Position numbers and translations under genes: made by a program. DNA of 11,584 nucleotides from Gemmatimonadota bacterium (GTDB lineage: Bacteria > Orphanbacterota > Orphanbacteria > Orphanbacterales > Orphanbacteraceae), in assembly GCA_013002425.1 (NCBI GenBank), contig JABDJQ010000485.1, forward strand, positions 1 through 11,584, given 5' to 3'. The stretch's first letter is position 1. Every line of letters starts with the position of its first letter. The notes under the pieces are model-generated. The model did no database searches. It was given only the letters and a program-made list of their open reading frames with translations, and was not told where the DNA came from. Shown here one piece after another: positions 1 to 8,050 of this stretch.

Positions 1-257
1 TACTGGAACGCGAGAAAGATGCCCTCGCACGCCCGGTCATCCGCGCCGAGATCGAGCAGATCCTTGCCGTTGTACGTAACGGACCCTTCGGTCACTTCGT
101 AATCTTCGTGCCCGGCGAGCACCTGAGCCAGCGTGCTCTTGCCCGACCCGTTCGGCCCCATGATGGCGTGGACTTCGCCCGCCTTCGCTTCGAGATCGAT
201 CCCCTTCAGGATCTCGTTCCCCTCCACGCTCGCGTGAAGATTCTTGATGCTGAGCAT
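1..257 (-). CDS. sufC: SufC, Fe-S assembly ATPase (N-terminal part, cut by window edge)
   Basis: This is the ABC-type ATPase of the SUF iron-sulfur cluster assembly complex. In the family it binds SufB and SufD in the cytoplasm and drives conformational change in the scaffold by ATP hydrolysis. Only the first 85 residues are present. They start MLSIKNLHAS and contain a Walker A motif, GPNGSGKST, at residues 34-42. The fragment ends at the Q-loop (FLAFQ, residues 81-85). The signature motif and Walker B lie beyond the left edge. The ATG at 257 is preceded by AAGGAG at 267-272, 9 nt away, so the start is secure. It lies 86 nt downstream of sufB, and sufD and a SufS-type desulfurase would be expected next outside the window. 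The close sequence match to SufC rather than a transporter ATPase, plus the sufB neighbour, makes the call firm. Confidence 0.95.
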   Translation of the reverse strand, partial: MLSIKNLHASVEGNEILKGIDLEAKAGEVHAIMGPNGSGKSTLAQVLAGHEDYEVTEGSVTYNGKDLLDLGADDRACEGIFLAFQ

Positions 258-343
258 TGTATTCGACTCCTTGGACGTTGCTTTCAAATGGTCGCGCGAT
301 TGCGCCGCGCGCCTGTCGTAATCCTGTTCCGTTTCCGTTCCCG
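258..343 (-). other. sufB-sufC intergenic spacer with GC hairpin
   Basis: This 86-nt spacer is the longest gap between coding regions inside the suf operon. On the minus strand it contains a self-complementary CGCGCG pair at 306-311 and 293-298, separated by a 7-nt loop, giving a possible 6-bp GC stem in the mRNA. No T-run follows on either strand, so it does not look like an intrinsic terminator. It may be a stability or processing element, or it may be chance in GC-rich DNA. The sufC ribosome-binding site lies at 267-272. Confidence 0.25.
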
Positions 344-1785
<1,442 letters not shown>

Positions 1786-1786
<1 letters not shown>

Positions 1787-2265
1787 CATCTCTCCTCTTC
1801 TATGGAGACGAACTCCGGAACCGGAGCGTCTCGATCGGCGGTAATTTGAACGGGTTCGGTCAGCATCATCTCCGCGACAGTGATGCCCTGCAGCGCGCCC
1901 ACGATGGCCCGGTTGATCACCTGCCAGTGGCCGCGAACCGGGCAGCCCGATTCGTGATCGCATTCACCGGCGTGGCCGTGGTCCGTGCACTCGGTGACGG
2001 AGATCGGGCCCTCGAGCGCGGTGATGACTTCCGCGACGGAAATGTCGCCGGCGACGCGTGACAGCGTGTAGCCGCCCTTCGTCCCCCGGTGCGAAACCAG
2101 GATGCCGGCGCGCGTCAGCGTCTTCAGGATCTTGCTGACGGTAGGAAGCGGCAGGCCCGAGCCTTCGGACACGTCGCGCGCCGTCAGAGGGAGATCCGCT
2201 TCATGGCGCCCCATCGTCGTGAGAGCCACAATGCCGTAATCCGTGATCTTGCTGATACGTAACAT
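1786..2265 (-). CDS. Rrf2-family transcriptional regulator of the suf operon
   Basis: This 159-residue protein belongs to the Rrf2/IscR family of winged-helix regulators, close to the group annotated as SUF system Fe-S assembly regulators. An N-terminal winged helix spans about residues 1-65, with a wing glycine motif HRGTKGGYTLSR at 59-70. A likely cluster-binding loop follows with Cys93, Cys102 and Cys108 (CX8CX5C) and several histidines (His95, His97, His104, His113). IscR has CX5CX5C plus a histidine, so the first spacing is longer here. The motif RGHWQVINRAI after the third cysteine is typical of the suf-type branch. By family analogy it senses Fe-S status and represses or activates its own operon. 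It is the first gene of the operon, and its stop overlaps the sufB start. The ATG at 2265 has AAGG at 2274-2277, 8 nt upstream. The direction of regulation and the true ligand are inferred. Confidence 0.92.
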
Positions 2266-2294
2266 CTTACGAACCTTGAAAATATAGGACCAGT

Positions 2295-2304
2295 TCAGTA
2301 CTGA
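2295..2304. promoter_or_regulatory. Perfect 10-bp palindrome, candidate operator of the suf operon
   Basis: TCAGTACTGA is a perfect inverted repeat. It begins 4 nt downstream of the predicted -10 box and covers the expected transcription start near 2302. That is a position where a bound dimeric regulator would block initiation. The Rrf2-family protein encoded just downstream is the obvious candidate ligand. The symmetry does not extend beyond 10 bp, and I know no matching consensus for this subfamily, so the operator role is inferred. Confidence 0.4.
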
Positions 2305-2308
2305 TTAG

Positions 2309-2337
2309 AGTATAGAGAGGGGGGCTGTCGGTGACAA
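2309..2337 (-). promoter_or_regulatory. Sigma70-type promoter of the suf operon
   Basis: On the minus strand, TTGTCA (2337-2332) and TATACT (2314-2309) are separated by exactly 17 nt. Each hexamer differs from the sigma70 consensus at a single position. A start is expected near 2302, giving a leader of about 37 nt before the regulator's ATG at 2265. The position directly upstream of the first suf gene supports the assignment. Confidence 0.65.
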
Positions 2338-2347
2338 CCCCCTTTTT
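2320..2347 (+). terminator. GC hairpin with T-tract (terminator-like in plus direction)
   Basis: GGGGG (2320-2324) pairs with CCCCC (2338-2342), and TGTC (2326-2329) pairs with GACA (2333-2336). There is one C/A mismatch between the two stem segments and a 3-nt loop. Five T residues follow at 2343-2347 on the plus strand, so the form is that of a plus-strand intrinsic terminator. No plus-strand gene lies upstream, however. Read on the minus strand, after gnd, the same stem is followed by TCTCTAT, a poor U-tract. It may act as a weak terminator of the pentose phosphate operon or block antisense transcription. It overlaps the -35 box of the suf promoter. Confidence 0.45.
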
Positions 2348-2380
2348 CTCAATGCGTTGGAAAGAAGGAAGCGGTGCGGT

Positions 2381-3796
2381 TCAGTCGAGCCAGTCGGTAT
2401 GAACCGCGCCCTCCGAGGGACGGTCCTTCCGGATGTACGTATGCGCTCCGAACGCGTCCCGCTGGGCCTGCGTGAGGTTCTGCGGGAGGTCGGCGGTGCG
2501 GTAGCTGTCGAAGTACATGAGGCTCGCGGCCATCGCGGGAACCGGGATGCCGCGGTGCATCGCCGTCCTCACCGCGAAGCGCCACCCTTTCTCGGCCTTC
2601 GCGATCGCTTCGCGAAACGGCGGATGCACCAGAAGGCTCGGGATGTCGGGCGTGGTTTCGAACGCGTTCATGATCGGGTCGAGCAGCGAGGCGCGAATGA
2701 TGCAGCCCGCCTTCCAGATCCGCGCCACTTCGCGAAGATCCACGTTCCATTCGTACTGCTTCGAGGCTTCGCGAATGAGCTTCATGCCTTGCGCGTACGC
2801 CGTGATCTTCGACGCGTAGAGCGCGTCGCGAACGGCTTCGATGAAATCGGCTTTCTCGAGATCGCGGCTGTCGCGCGCGCCGCCTTCGATCAGGCTCGAT
2901 GCCGCCACCCTTTCGTCCTTCAGGCTCGACAGAATGCGCGCGTCGAGCGCGGCGCTGATCGTGGGAATCGAGACCCCGAGTTCGAGAGCGGTCTGCACCG
3001 TCCAGCGTCCGGTCCCCTTCTGCCCCGCCTTGTCCAGGATCTTTTCGACGAGCGGTTCGCCCGTTTCCGGATCGCGCACGGTGAAAATCTTCGCAGTCAG
3101 CTCCATCAGGAACGAGGCGAGCGGCCCTTCGTTCCACTTCGCGAAAAGCGTCGCCAGTTCGTCCGCGCTCATGTCGAGACCGCGCGAAAGAATGTCGTAC
3201 GCTTCGGCGATCAGCTGCATGTCGCCGTACTCGATGCCGTTGTGCACCATCTTGACGAAGTGACCGGCGCCGTCGGGGCCGAGATAGGCGACGCACGGAC
3301 CCGACTCCGAGCGCGCCGCAATCGCTTCGAGCACCGGGCGCAGATGCTCGTAGCCTTCCCTGTCGCCGCCCGGCATGATCGAAGGGCCGTTGCGCGCGCC
3401 CTCTTCGCCGCCCGAGATCCCGACGCCGAAAAAGCGAATTCCCTTTTCGCGCAGCGCCTCTTCGCGCCGGCGCGTGTCGTCGAAGTGCGAGTTGCCGCCG
3501 TCGAACAGGATGTCGCCCTTGTCGAGAAGCGGCGCGATCTTCCCGATCACCGAATCGACCGGCGCCCCGGCTTTGATCATCATCATGATGCGGCGCGGCT
3601 TCTCGAGCGAAGCGACGAGTTCTTCGAACGTGCGCGTTCCCGTGAACCGCTTCCCCTTGTTCTCTTCGATGAACGCTTCCGTCTTCTCGGGTTCGAGATT
3701 CCAGACAGCGACCGAATAGTCGTGATCCTCGAGGTTCAGCGCGAGATTCCGGCCCATGACGCCGAGACCGATCATGCCCATTTGCGAGAGCGCCAT
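2381..3796 (-). CDS. gnd: 6-phosphogluconate dehydrogenase (decarboxylating)
   Basis: This cytoplasmic enzyme oxidises and decarboxylates 6-phosphogluconate to ribulose 5-phosphate, the last oxidative step of the pathway. It has 471 residues against 468 in E. coli Gnd and aligns along its full length. The Rossmann motif GLGVMGRNLALN is at 10-21 and the family signature GISGGEEGARNGPSIMPGG at 126-144. The catalytic segment KMVHNGIEYGD contains Lys182, His185, Asn186 and Glu189. GQKGTGRWT is in the helical domain, and the tail ends HTDWLD. The oddity is at the end of the second beta strand: Asn33-Leu34-Glu35 replaces the usual Asn-Arg-Ser/Thr that binds the 2'-phosphate of NADP, so NAD use is possible. 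The ATG at 3796 directly follows the tkt TAG, with AAAGGTGA shortly upstream, and aligns with the E. coli start. It is the last gene of the operon. Confidence 0.96.
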   Translation of the reverse strand: MALSQMGMIGLGVMGRNLALNLEDHDYSVAVWNLEPEKTEAFIEENKGKRFTGTRTFEELVASLEKPRRIMMMIKAGAPVDSVIGKIAPLLDKGDILFDGGNSHFDDTRRREEALREKGIRFFGVGISGGEEGARNGPSIMPGGDREGYEHLRPVLEAIAARSESGPCVAYLGPDGAGHFVKMVHNGIEYGDMQLIAEAYDILSRGLDMSADELATLFAKWNEGPLASFLMELTAKIFTVRDPETGEPLVEKILDKAGQKGTGRWTVQTALELGVSIPTISAALDARILSSLKDERVAASSLIEGGARDSRDLEKADFIEAVRDALYASKITAYAQGMKLIREASKQYEWNVDLREVARIWKAGCIIRASLLDPIMNAFETTPDIPSLLVHPPFREAIAKAEKGWRFAVRTAMHRGIPVPAMAASLMYFDSYRTADLPQNLTQAQRDAFGAHTYIRKDRPSEGAVHTDWLD

Positions 3797-5809
3797 CTAC
3801 TTCATCACCTTTCGCACGGCGCTTTCGACATGGCCCGCCGTCAAACCGTACTTCTCGAGGAGCACTTCCGCGGGGGCGGACGCGCCGAAACGGTCTACGC
3901 CGATCGCGATCCCGCTCGAACCGATCCAGCGCTCCCAGCCGAGAGTGACGCCGGCTTCGATCGAGACGCGCGCCGTGACGTTCGCGGGCAGGACATGCTC
4001 GCGGTACTGCGCGTCCTGCGCGGCGAAGATCTCCCAGCTCGGCATCGAAACGAGACGAACACGCGCCCCGTCCTTCGTGAGCTGTTCCCACGCTTCCATC
4101 GCCGTCGCGACTTCCGATCCCGTCGCGAGAATGATCGCCTCCGGGGCGCCGCCCTTCGCGTCGGCCAGGATGTAGGCGCCGCGGCCGGGTCCCGTGTTCT
4201 TCTCGGCGCCGTCCCGCGAGAGGACCGTAATCCCCTGGCGTCCCAGAATGAACGCGACGGGGCCCTTCGGATTCTCCATCGTCCAGCGCCACGCGTCGGC
4301 CGTCTCGGCCGCGTCGGCCGGGCGAAAGACCGTGAGATTCGGAATTGCGCGAAGCGAGAGAACGTGTTCGACCGGCTGATGCGTCGGGCCGTCTTCGCCG
4401 AGCGCGATCGAGTCGTGCGTCCATACGTAAATGGCGGGCAGACGATTCAGCGCGGCCAGGCGCACCGCGCCGCGCATGTAGTCCGAGAAGCAGAGGAATG
4501 TCGAACCGTAAGGCCTGATACCGCCGTGATACGCCATCCCGTTGCAGATGCCGCCCATCGCGTGCTCGCGGACGCCGAAGTGCAGATTGCGCCCCGCGCC
4601 CGACTGCCCGTCGAACGACCCTTCATCCTTCAAGTTCGTCTTCGTGCTCGAAGAGAGGTCCGCGTCGCCGCCCATCAGCCACGGCACGTGCGCCGCGATC
4701 GCGTTCAGCGCGTCGCCGCCCGCCACGCGCGTGGCGAGTTTGTCGCCGGTCTTGTACGCCGGAACATCCGCGTCCCATCCCTTCGGGAGTTTGCCTTGCA
4801 TCGCTTCGTCCCACGCCCTCGCCACCTCGGGATGCGCGCTCTTCACGGAAGCGAGCGTCTCGTTCCAGTTCTTCTCGGCGGCCTTGCCGCGCGCGACGGC
4901 GGCGTTCATATGCTCCGCCACATCGGCCGGCACGTGAAATTTCTTCGCGGGGTCCCAGCCCAGCGCCTCTTTCGTTAGGGCCACTTCATCGTCGCCGAGC
5001 GGGCTTCCGTGCGCCTTGGCGCTCCCCGCCTTGTTCGGCGAACCGTACCCGATCGTCGTGCGCACTTCGATCATCGTCGGACGACCGGTCTCGGCTTTCG
5101 CCGCCGTGATCGCCGCGTCGATGCCGTCGAGATCCTCGTCGCCGTCTTCGACCGTGAGAACCTGCCACCCGCACGCTTCGAACTTCGCGGCCGTGTTCTC
5201 GGTAAACGTCATCGAAAGCGGCCCGTCGAGCGAAATGTCGTTCGAATCGTAGAGAAAGATCAGCTTGCCGAGCTTCAGATGACCGGCGTACGAAATCGCC
5301 TCGAGGGCCACGCCTTCCATCAGGTCGCCGTCGGAAACGAGCGCGTACGTGTGGTGATCGACCAGCGTGTGATCGGGCGAATTGAAACGATGCGCGAGCG
5401 CGCGTTCGGCGATCGCCATGCCGATCGCGTTCGTCACTCCCTGGCCGAGAGGCCCCGTCGTCGCTTCCACGCCGGGCGTGTCGTGCCATTCGGGATGCCC
5501 GGGCGTCTTGCTCTTCCACTGCCGGAAATCCTTGATGTCGTCCATCGAGAGGTCGTACCCCGTAAGATGAAGCAGCGAGTAGAGCAGCATGCTCCCGTGT
5601 CCGGCGGAAAGCACGAAGCGATCGCGGTCAGGCCAATCCGGATTCGAGGGGCTGTGCTTCAGGTGCCGTTCCCAGAGAACGTATGCCATCGGGGCCGCGC
5701 CGAGCGGAAGCCCCGGGTGGCCCGAATTCGCACGCTGTACCGCGTCGATGCTGAGCGTCCGTATCGTATTCACGCTCTGCAGAGCGAGTGTCGTGTCGGT
5801 TGTGGACAA
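3797..5809 (-). CDS. tkt: Transketolase, with a TTG start
   Basis: Transketolase moves two-carbon ketol units between sugar phosphates using thiamine diphosphate and Mg2+, linking the pentose phosphate pathway to glycolysis. From the TTG at 5809 the protein has 670 residues (E. coli TktA: 663). His31 (SGHPG), His71 (AGHGS), His267 (KAHGSP), Glu415 (REHAMGG) and His477 (GPTHQP) correspond to E. coli H26, H66, H261, E411 and H473. The ThDP/metal motif is SDGDLMEG with DSNDISLDG downstream. The frame stays open to a GTG at 5866, but that start would overlap pgl by 29 nt, lacks a clear Shine-Dalgarno and adds a non-conserved extension. AAGGAG sits 7 nt before the TTG, so TTG is preferred. The gene lies 28 nt after pgl and abuts gnd. 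Confidence 0.96.
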   Translation of the reverse strand: MSTTDTTLALQSVNTIRTLSIDAVQRANSGHPGLPLGAAPMAYVLWERHLKHSPSNPDWPDRDRFVLSAGHGSMLLYSLLHLTGYDLSMDDIKDFRQWKSKTPGHPEWHDTPGVEATTGPLGQGVTNAIGMAIAERALAHRFNSPDHTLVDHHTYALVSDGDLMEGVALEAISYAGHLKLGKLIFLYDSNDISLDGPLSMTFTENTAAKFEACGWQVLTVEDGDEDLDGIDAAITAAKAETGRPTMIEVRTTIGYGSPNKAGSAKAHGSPLGDDEVALTKEALGWDPAKKFHVPADVAEHMNAAVARGKAAEKNWNETLASVKSAHPEVARAWDEAMQGKLPKGWDADVPAYKTGDKLATRVAGGDALNAIAAHVPWLMGGDADLSSSTKTNLKDEGSFDGQSGAGRNLHFGVREHAMGGICNGMAYHGGIRPYGSTFLCFSDYMRGAVRLAALNRLPAIYVWTHDSIALGEDGPTHQPVEHVLSLRAIPNLTVFRPADAAETADAWRWTMENPKGPVAFILGRQGITVLSRDGAEKNTGPGRGAYILADAKGGAPEAIILATGSEVATAMEAWEQLTKDGARVRLVSMPSWEIFAAQDAQYREHVLPANVTARVSIEAGVTLGWERWIGSSGIAIGVDRFGASAPAEVLLEKYGLTAGHVESAVRKVMK

Positions 5810-5816
5810 AGTCGCA

Positions 5817-5822
5817 CTCCTT
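5817..5822 (-). promoter_or_regulatory. Ribosome-binding site that fixes the tkt TTG start
   Basis: AAGGAG on the minus strand is a strong Shine-Dalgarno sequence. It lies 7 nt upstream of TTG at 5809-5807, after the pgl stop codon at 5838-5840. It is the only well-placed site near the beginning of transketolase homology, and no ATG is available there. Confidence 0.75.
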
Positions 5823-5837
5823 GCTGTCAGGTTAGTT

Positions 5838-6536
5838 TTAGCGTTCACGCAGGGCGGACGCCGCACCCGGGTCCAGAATCCACCGACGAAAGCGCGCGAG
5901 CTGCGACGGGACCTCCATCGGATCCCACTCCCCTTCGAGCGCCCGCGCCACCATCGACGCTTTTCCGCTCCCCGTCACGAGAACCATCACTTCACGCGCG
6001 CTCTGAATGACCGGCGGCGTAATCGTGAGCCTCTGGCGCGGCTCGACGTCGGCCTTCGCCGGAGCGACGCGCCGGTCGACTTCCTTGATCCAGCGCGAGC
6101 CGGGAAAGAGCGAAGCGGTGTGGCCGTCGCCTCCCATGCCGAGCAGAAGCAGGTCGAACGCTTCCGGGAGCCCGGCTTCGTATTCGAGGGCCGCCTCGTC
6201 GCGATTGTCGTATTCGCCCTTCATGCGGAATATGTTCTTTTCCTCGATACCGAGCGGAGCGAAGAGATGTTCGCGCGCGCTCCGGTAGTTGCTCTGTTCG
6301 CTCGAAGGGAGCACGCATCGTTCGTCTCCGAAGTAGAAGCGGAGGCGCTCCCATTCGAATGTACGTTTCGCGAGCACGTCGTAGACTTTGCCGGGCGTGG
6401 AACCGCCCGAAAGGCAAAACGTGATGGCCGGCGTTTCGACGCGCTCGAATGCCGCGAGCACTTCGTCGGCCGTCTCCTCCGCCCAGCTCTCTTCGGACTC
6501 GCTTACGTGGACGAATCCGTGGTCGTGTGGTGCCAT
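5838..6536 (-). CDS. pgl: 6-phosphogluconolactonase (Pgl/DevB type)
   Basis: This enzyme hydrolyses 6-phosphogluconolactone, the product of Zwf, to 6-phosphogluconate. The 232-residue protein matches the DevB/SOL-type lactonase family, which is related to glucosamine-6-phosphate deaminase. Visible motifs are LSGGSTPGKVYDVLA (42-56), FYFGDERCVLPSSEQSNY (67-84), LLGMGGDGHTASLFPGS (131-147) and the C-terminal VTGSGKA (187-193). GMGGDGHTASLFPG is the phosphate-binding and active-site signature. The frame is open up to 6659, but homology begins around MAPHDHGF, and an AAAAGG-type site lies about 10 nt before the ATG at 6536. The gene overlaps the end of zwf by 34 nt in a different frame, which suggests coupled synthesis of two consecutive enzymes. 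The context separates it clearly from a NagB-type deaminase. Confidence 0.94.
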   Translation of the reverse strand: MAPHDHGFVHVSESEESWAEETADEVLAAFERVETPAITFCLSGGSTPGKVYDVLAKRTFEWERLRFYFGDERCVLPSSEQSNYRSAREHLFAPLGIEEKNIFRMKGEYDNRDEAALEYEAGLPEAFDLLLLGMGGDGHTASLFPGSRWIKEVDRRVAPAKADVEPRQRLTITPPVIQSAREVMVLVTGSGKASMVARALEGEWDPMEVPSQLARFRRWILDPGAASALRER

Positions 6537-8050
6537 CGTCTTCCGTCCTTTTCGATGAGATCGTGAAATTCCTTCGGACCCGTCGAGCCCTGTTCGTACT
6601 GCGGAACGGGGTCCTTCGCCGACTCCCACGTCTTGATAAGCGGGTCGATGAACTTCCACGTCTGCTCAACCCCGTCTCGTCGCGCGAAGAGCGTCGCGTC
6701 GCCGCGCATGCAGTCGAGCACGAGGCGCTCGTAGGCGTCGTGAATCGGCTTTTGAAACGCGTGCTCGTAGCTCATGTCCATCTCGACCGAACCGACGTTG
6801 ATCGCGTCGCCGGGAACCTTCGAGTTGAAAGCGAGCGAGATTCCCTCGTCCGGCTGAATGCGCAGCGTCAGCACGTTCGGCTCGATCTGCGCGCACGCTT
6901 CGTCGTCGCCGAAAAGGCAGAGCGGGATCGACTTGAAATGAATCGAGACCTGCGTGACCTTCTGCTCGAGCCGTTTTCCCGCGCGAAGATAGAACGGCAC
7001 GCCCTGCCAGCGCCAGTTGTCGATCCAGAACCGCATCGCGACCGCCGTCGGCGTGCGCGAATCGTCGGCAACCCCTTCGTTGTCTCGATATCCGCGGTAC
7101 TGCCCGTGCATGATGTCCTTCCCGACATCCTGCGGGTAGATCTGACGAAGCGACTGAAACACTTTCACCTTCTCGTCGCGAATCGACTCCGAGTGAAACG
7201 AACTCGGCGGCTCCATCGTGACCATCGCGAGGACCTGCAGAAGATGGTTCTGCACGATATCGCGCACGACGCCCGTCTGATCATAGAAGACGCCGCGTCC
7301 CTCGGTCCCGATCGTCTCGCACGCCTCGATCTGCACGTGATCGATATGATTACGGTTCCATAACGGCTCGAAGATCGCGTTCGCGTAACGGAAGATCAGG
7401 ATGTTCTGCACCGTCTCCTTGCCGAGATAGTGGTCGATCCGGTACGTCTGCTTCTCGTCCAGGAAGTCCGCCGTGAGCTCGTTCAGTTCGACCGCGCTGT
7501 CGTGATCGTGTCCGATCGGCTTTTCCAGAATGACCCGCGTCCAATGCTCTTCGCGGGGATGATGAATCAGTCCGGCGGCGTTGATTCGTTTCAGAAGCGT
7601 GCCGAACGCGCTCGGCGGAGTAGCGAAGTAGAACATCCTGTTCCCTTCGGTCTCCTCCTTGTGCTCTTCCATCAGCTTCGCGAGCGTCTTGAAAGCGCCG
7701 CTCCCCTCACCCGGATTCGCGATGTAGTCGAAGCGCTGCGCGAACTTGTGCCAGACATCGGCGTCGATCGGCTGCGTGCGGGAGTGCTCCGCCGTCGATT
7801 CTTTCAGCCCGTACATGAGCGACTCGAGCGGAACGTCGTGACGCCCCATCCCGACGACACGCACGCCGTCCGGAAGAAGATGGCTCCTCTCGAGATTGTA
7901 GAGTGCCGGAATGAGCTTTCGATGCGCGAGGTCGCCCGTGATCCCGACGATGACGAGCGTACACGGCTCGGCCGTGCTCCTCATCGGCGGATGAATCTCG
8001 GGCCCTTTCCTCGCGTGGATATCGAGCCCGATCGTATGGAGGTCGGTCAT
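6503..8050 (-). CDS. zwf: Glucose-6-phosphate 1-dehydrogenase
   Basis: Zwf oxidises glucose 6-phosphate to 6-phosphogluconolactone, the committed step of the oxidative pentose phosphate pathway. The protein has 515 residues, within the family range. The dinucleotide-binding motif is GITGDLAHRK at 36-45, a variant of the usual GxSGDL. EKPIGHD is at 176-182, and the substrate signature RIDHYLGKE at 204-212. Asp206/His207 and the general base His269 (VQNHLLQ) keep the 62-residue spacing of the Leuconostoc D177/H178 and H240. Arg70 (VVGMGR) occupies the place of the NADP 2'-phosphate-binding arginine, so NADP or dual cofactor use is expected. About 30 residues precede the Rossmann strand. The ATG at 8050 is supported by AAAGG ending at 8061, while Met23 has no good site upstream. 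The start abuts the tal-pgi TAG. No opcA gene is nearby. Confidence 0.97.
   Translation of the reverse strand: MTDLHTIGLDIHARKGPEIHPPMRSTAEPCTLVIVGITGDLAHRKLIPALYNLERSHLLPDGVRVVGMGRHDVPLESLMYGLKESTAEHSRTQPIDADVWHKFAQRFDYIANPGEGSGAFKTLAKLMEEHKEETEGNRMFYFATPPSAFGTLLKRINAAGLIHHPREEHWTRVILEKPIGHDHDSAVELNELTADFLDEKQTYRIDHYLGKETVQNILIFRYANAIFEPLWNRNHIDHVQIEACETIGTEGRGVFYDQTGVVRDIVQNHLLQVLAMVTMEPPSSFHSESIRDEKVKVFQSLRQIYPQDVGKDIMHGQYRGYRDNEGVADDSRTPTAVAMRFWIDNWRWQGVPFYLRAGKRLEQKVTQVSIHFKSIPLCLFGDDEACAQIEPNVLTLRIQPDEGISLAFNSKVPGDAINVGSVEMDMSYEHAFQKPIHDAYERLVLDCMRGDATLFARRDGVEQTWKFIDPLIKTWESAKDPVPQYEQGSTGPKEFHDLIEKDGRRWHHTTTDSST

Noticed and set aside
1787..1963. Upstream extension of the sufB frame
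   Set aside because: The extra residues are Arg/Gly/Ser-rich, overlap the regulator and do not resemble SufB. A Shine-Dalgarno site supports the start at 1786.
2349..4424. Minus-strand open frame of 691 codons overlapping gnd and tkt
   Set aside because: It is an out-of-frame reading of the two genes, highly rich in Arg, Gly, Asp and Ser, with no motifs.
2357..4978. Plus-strand open frame of 873 codons opposite gnd and tkt
   Set aside because: It spans two real genes on the other strand, has no domain and has arginine-rich composition. Stop codons are rare in this antisense frame because of GC-biased codon use.
5810..5866. GTG start for transketolase at 5866
   Set aside because: It overlaps the pgl end by 29 nt, lacks a ribosome-binding site and adds a 19-residue segment not seen in the family; the TTG at 5809 has AAGGAG at 7 nt.
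6537..6659. Upstream extension of the pgl frame
   Set aside because: It would overlap zwf by over 150 nt, and lactonase homology begins at the ATG at 6536.
7982..7984. Internal ATG (Met23) as the zwf start
   Set aside because: No Shine-Dalgarno site precedes it, whereas the ATG at 8050 has AAAGGTGA upstream and abuts the previous stop in the same layout as gnd.
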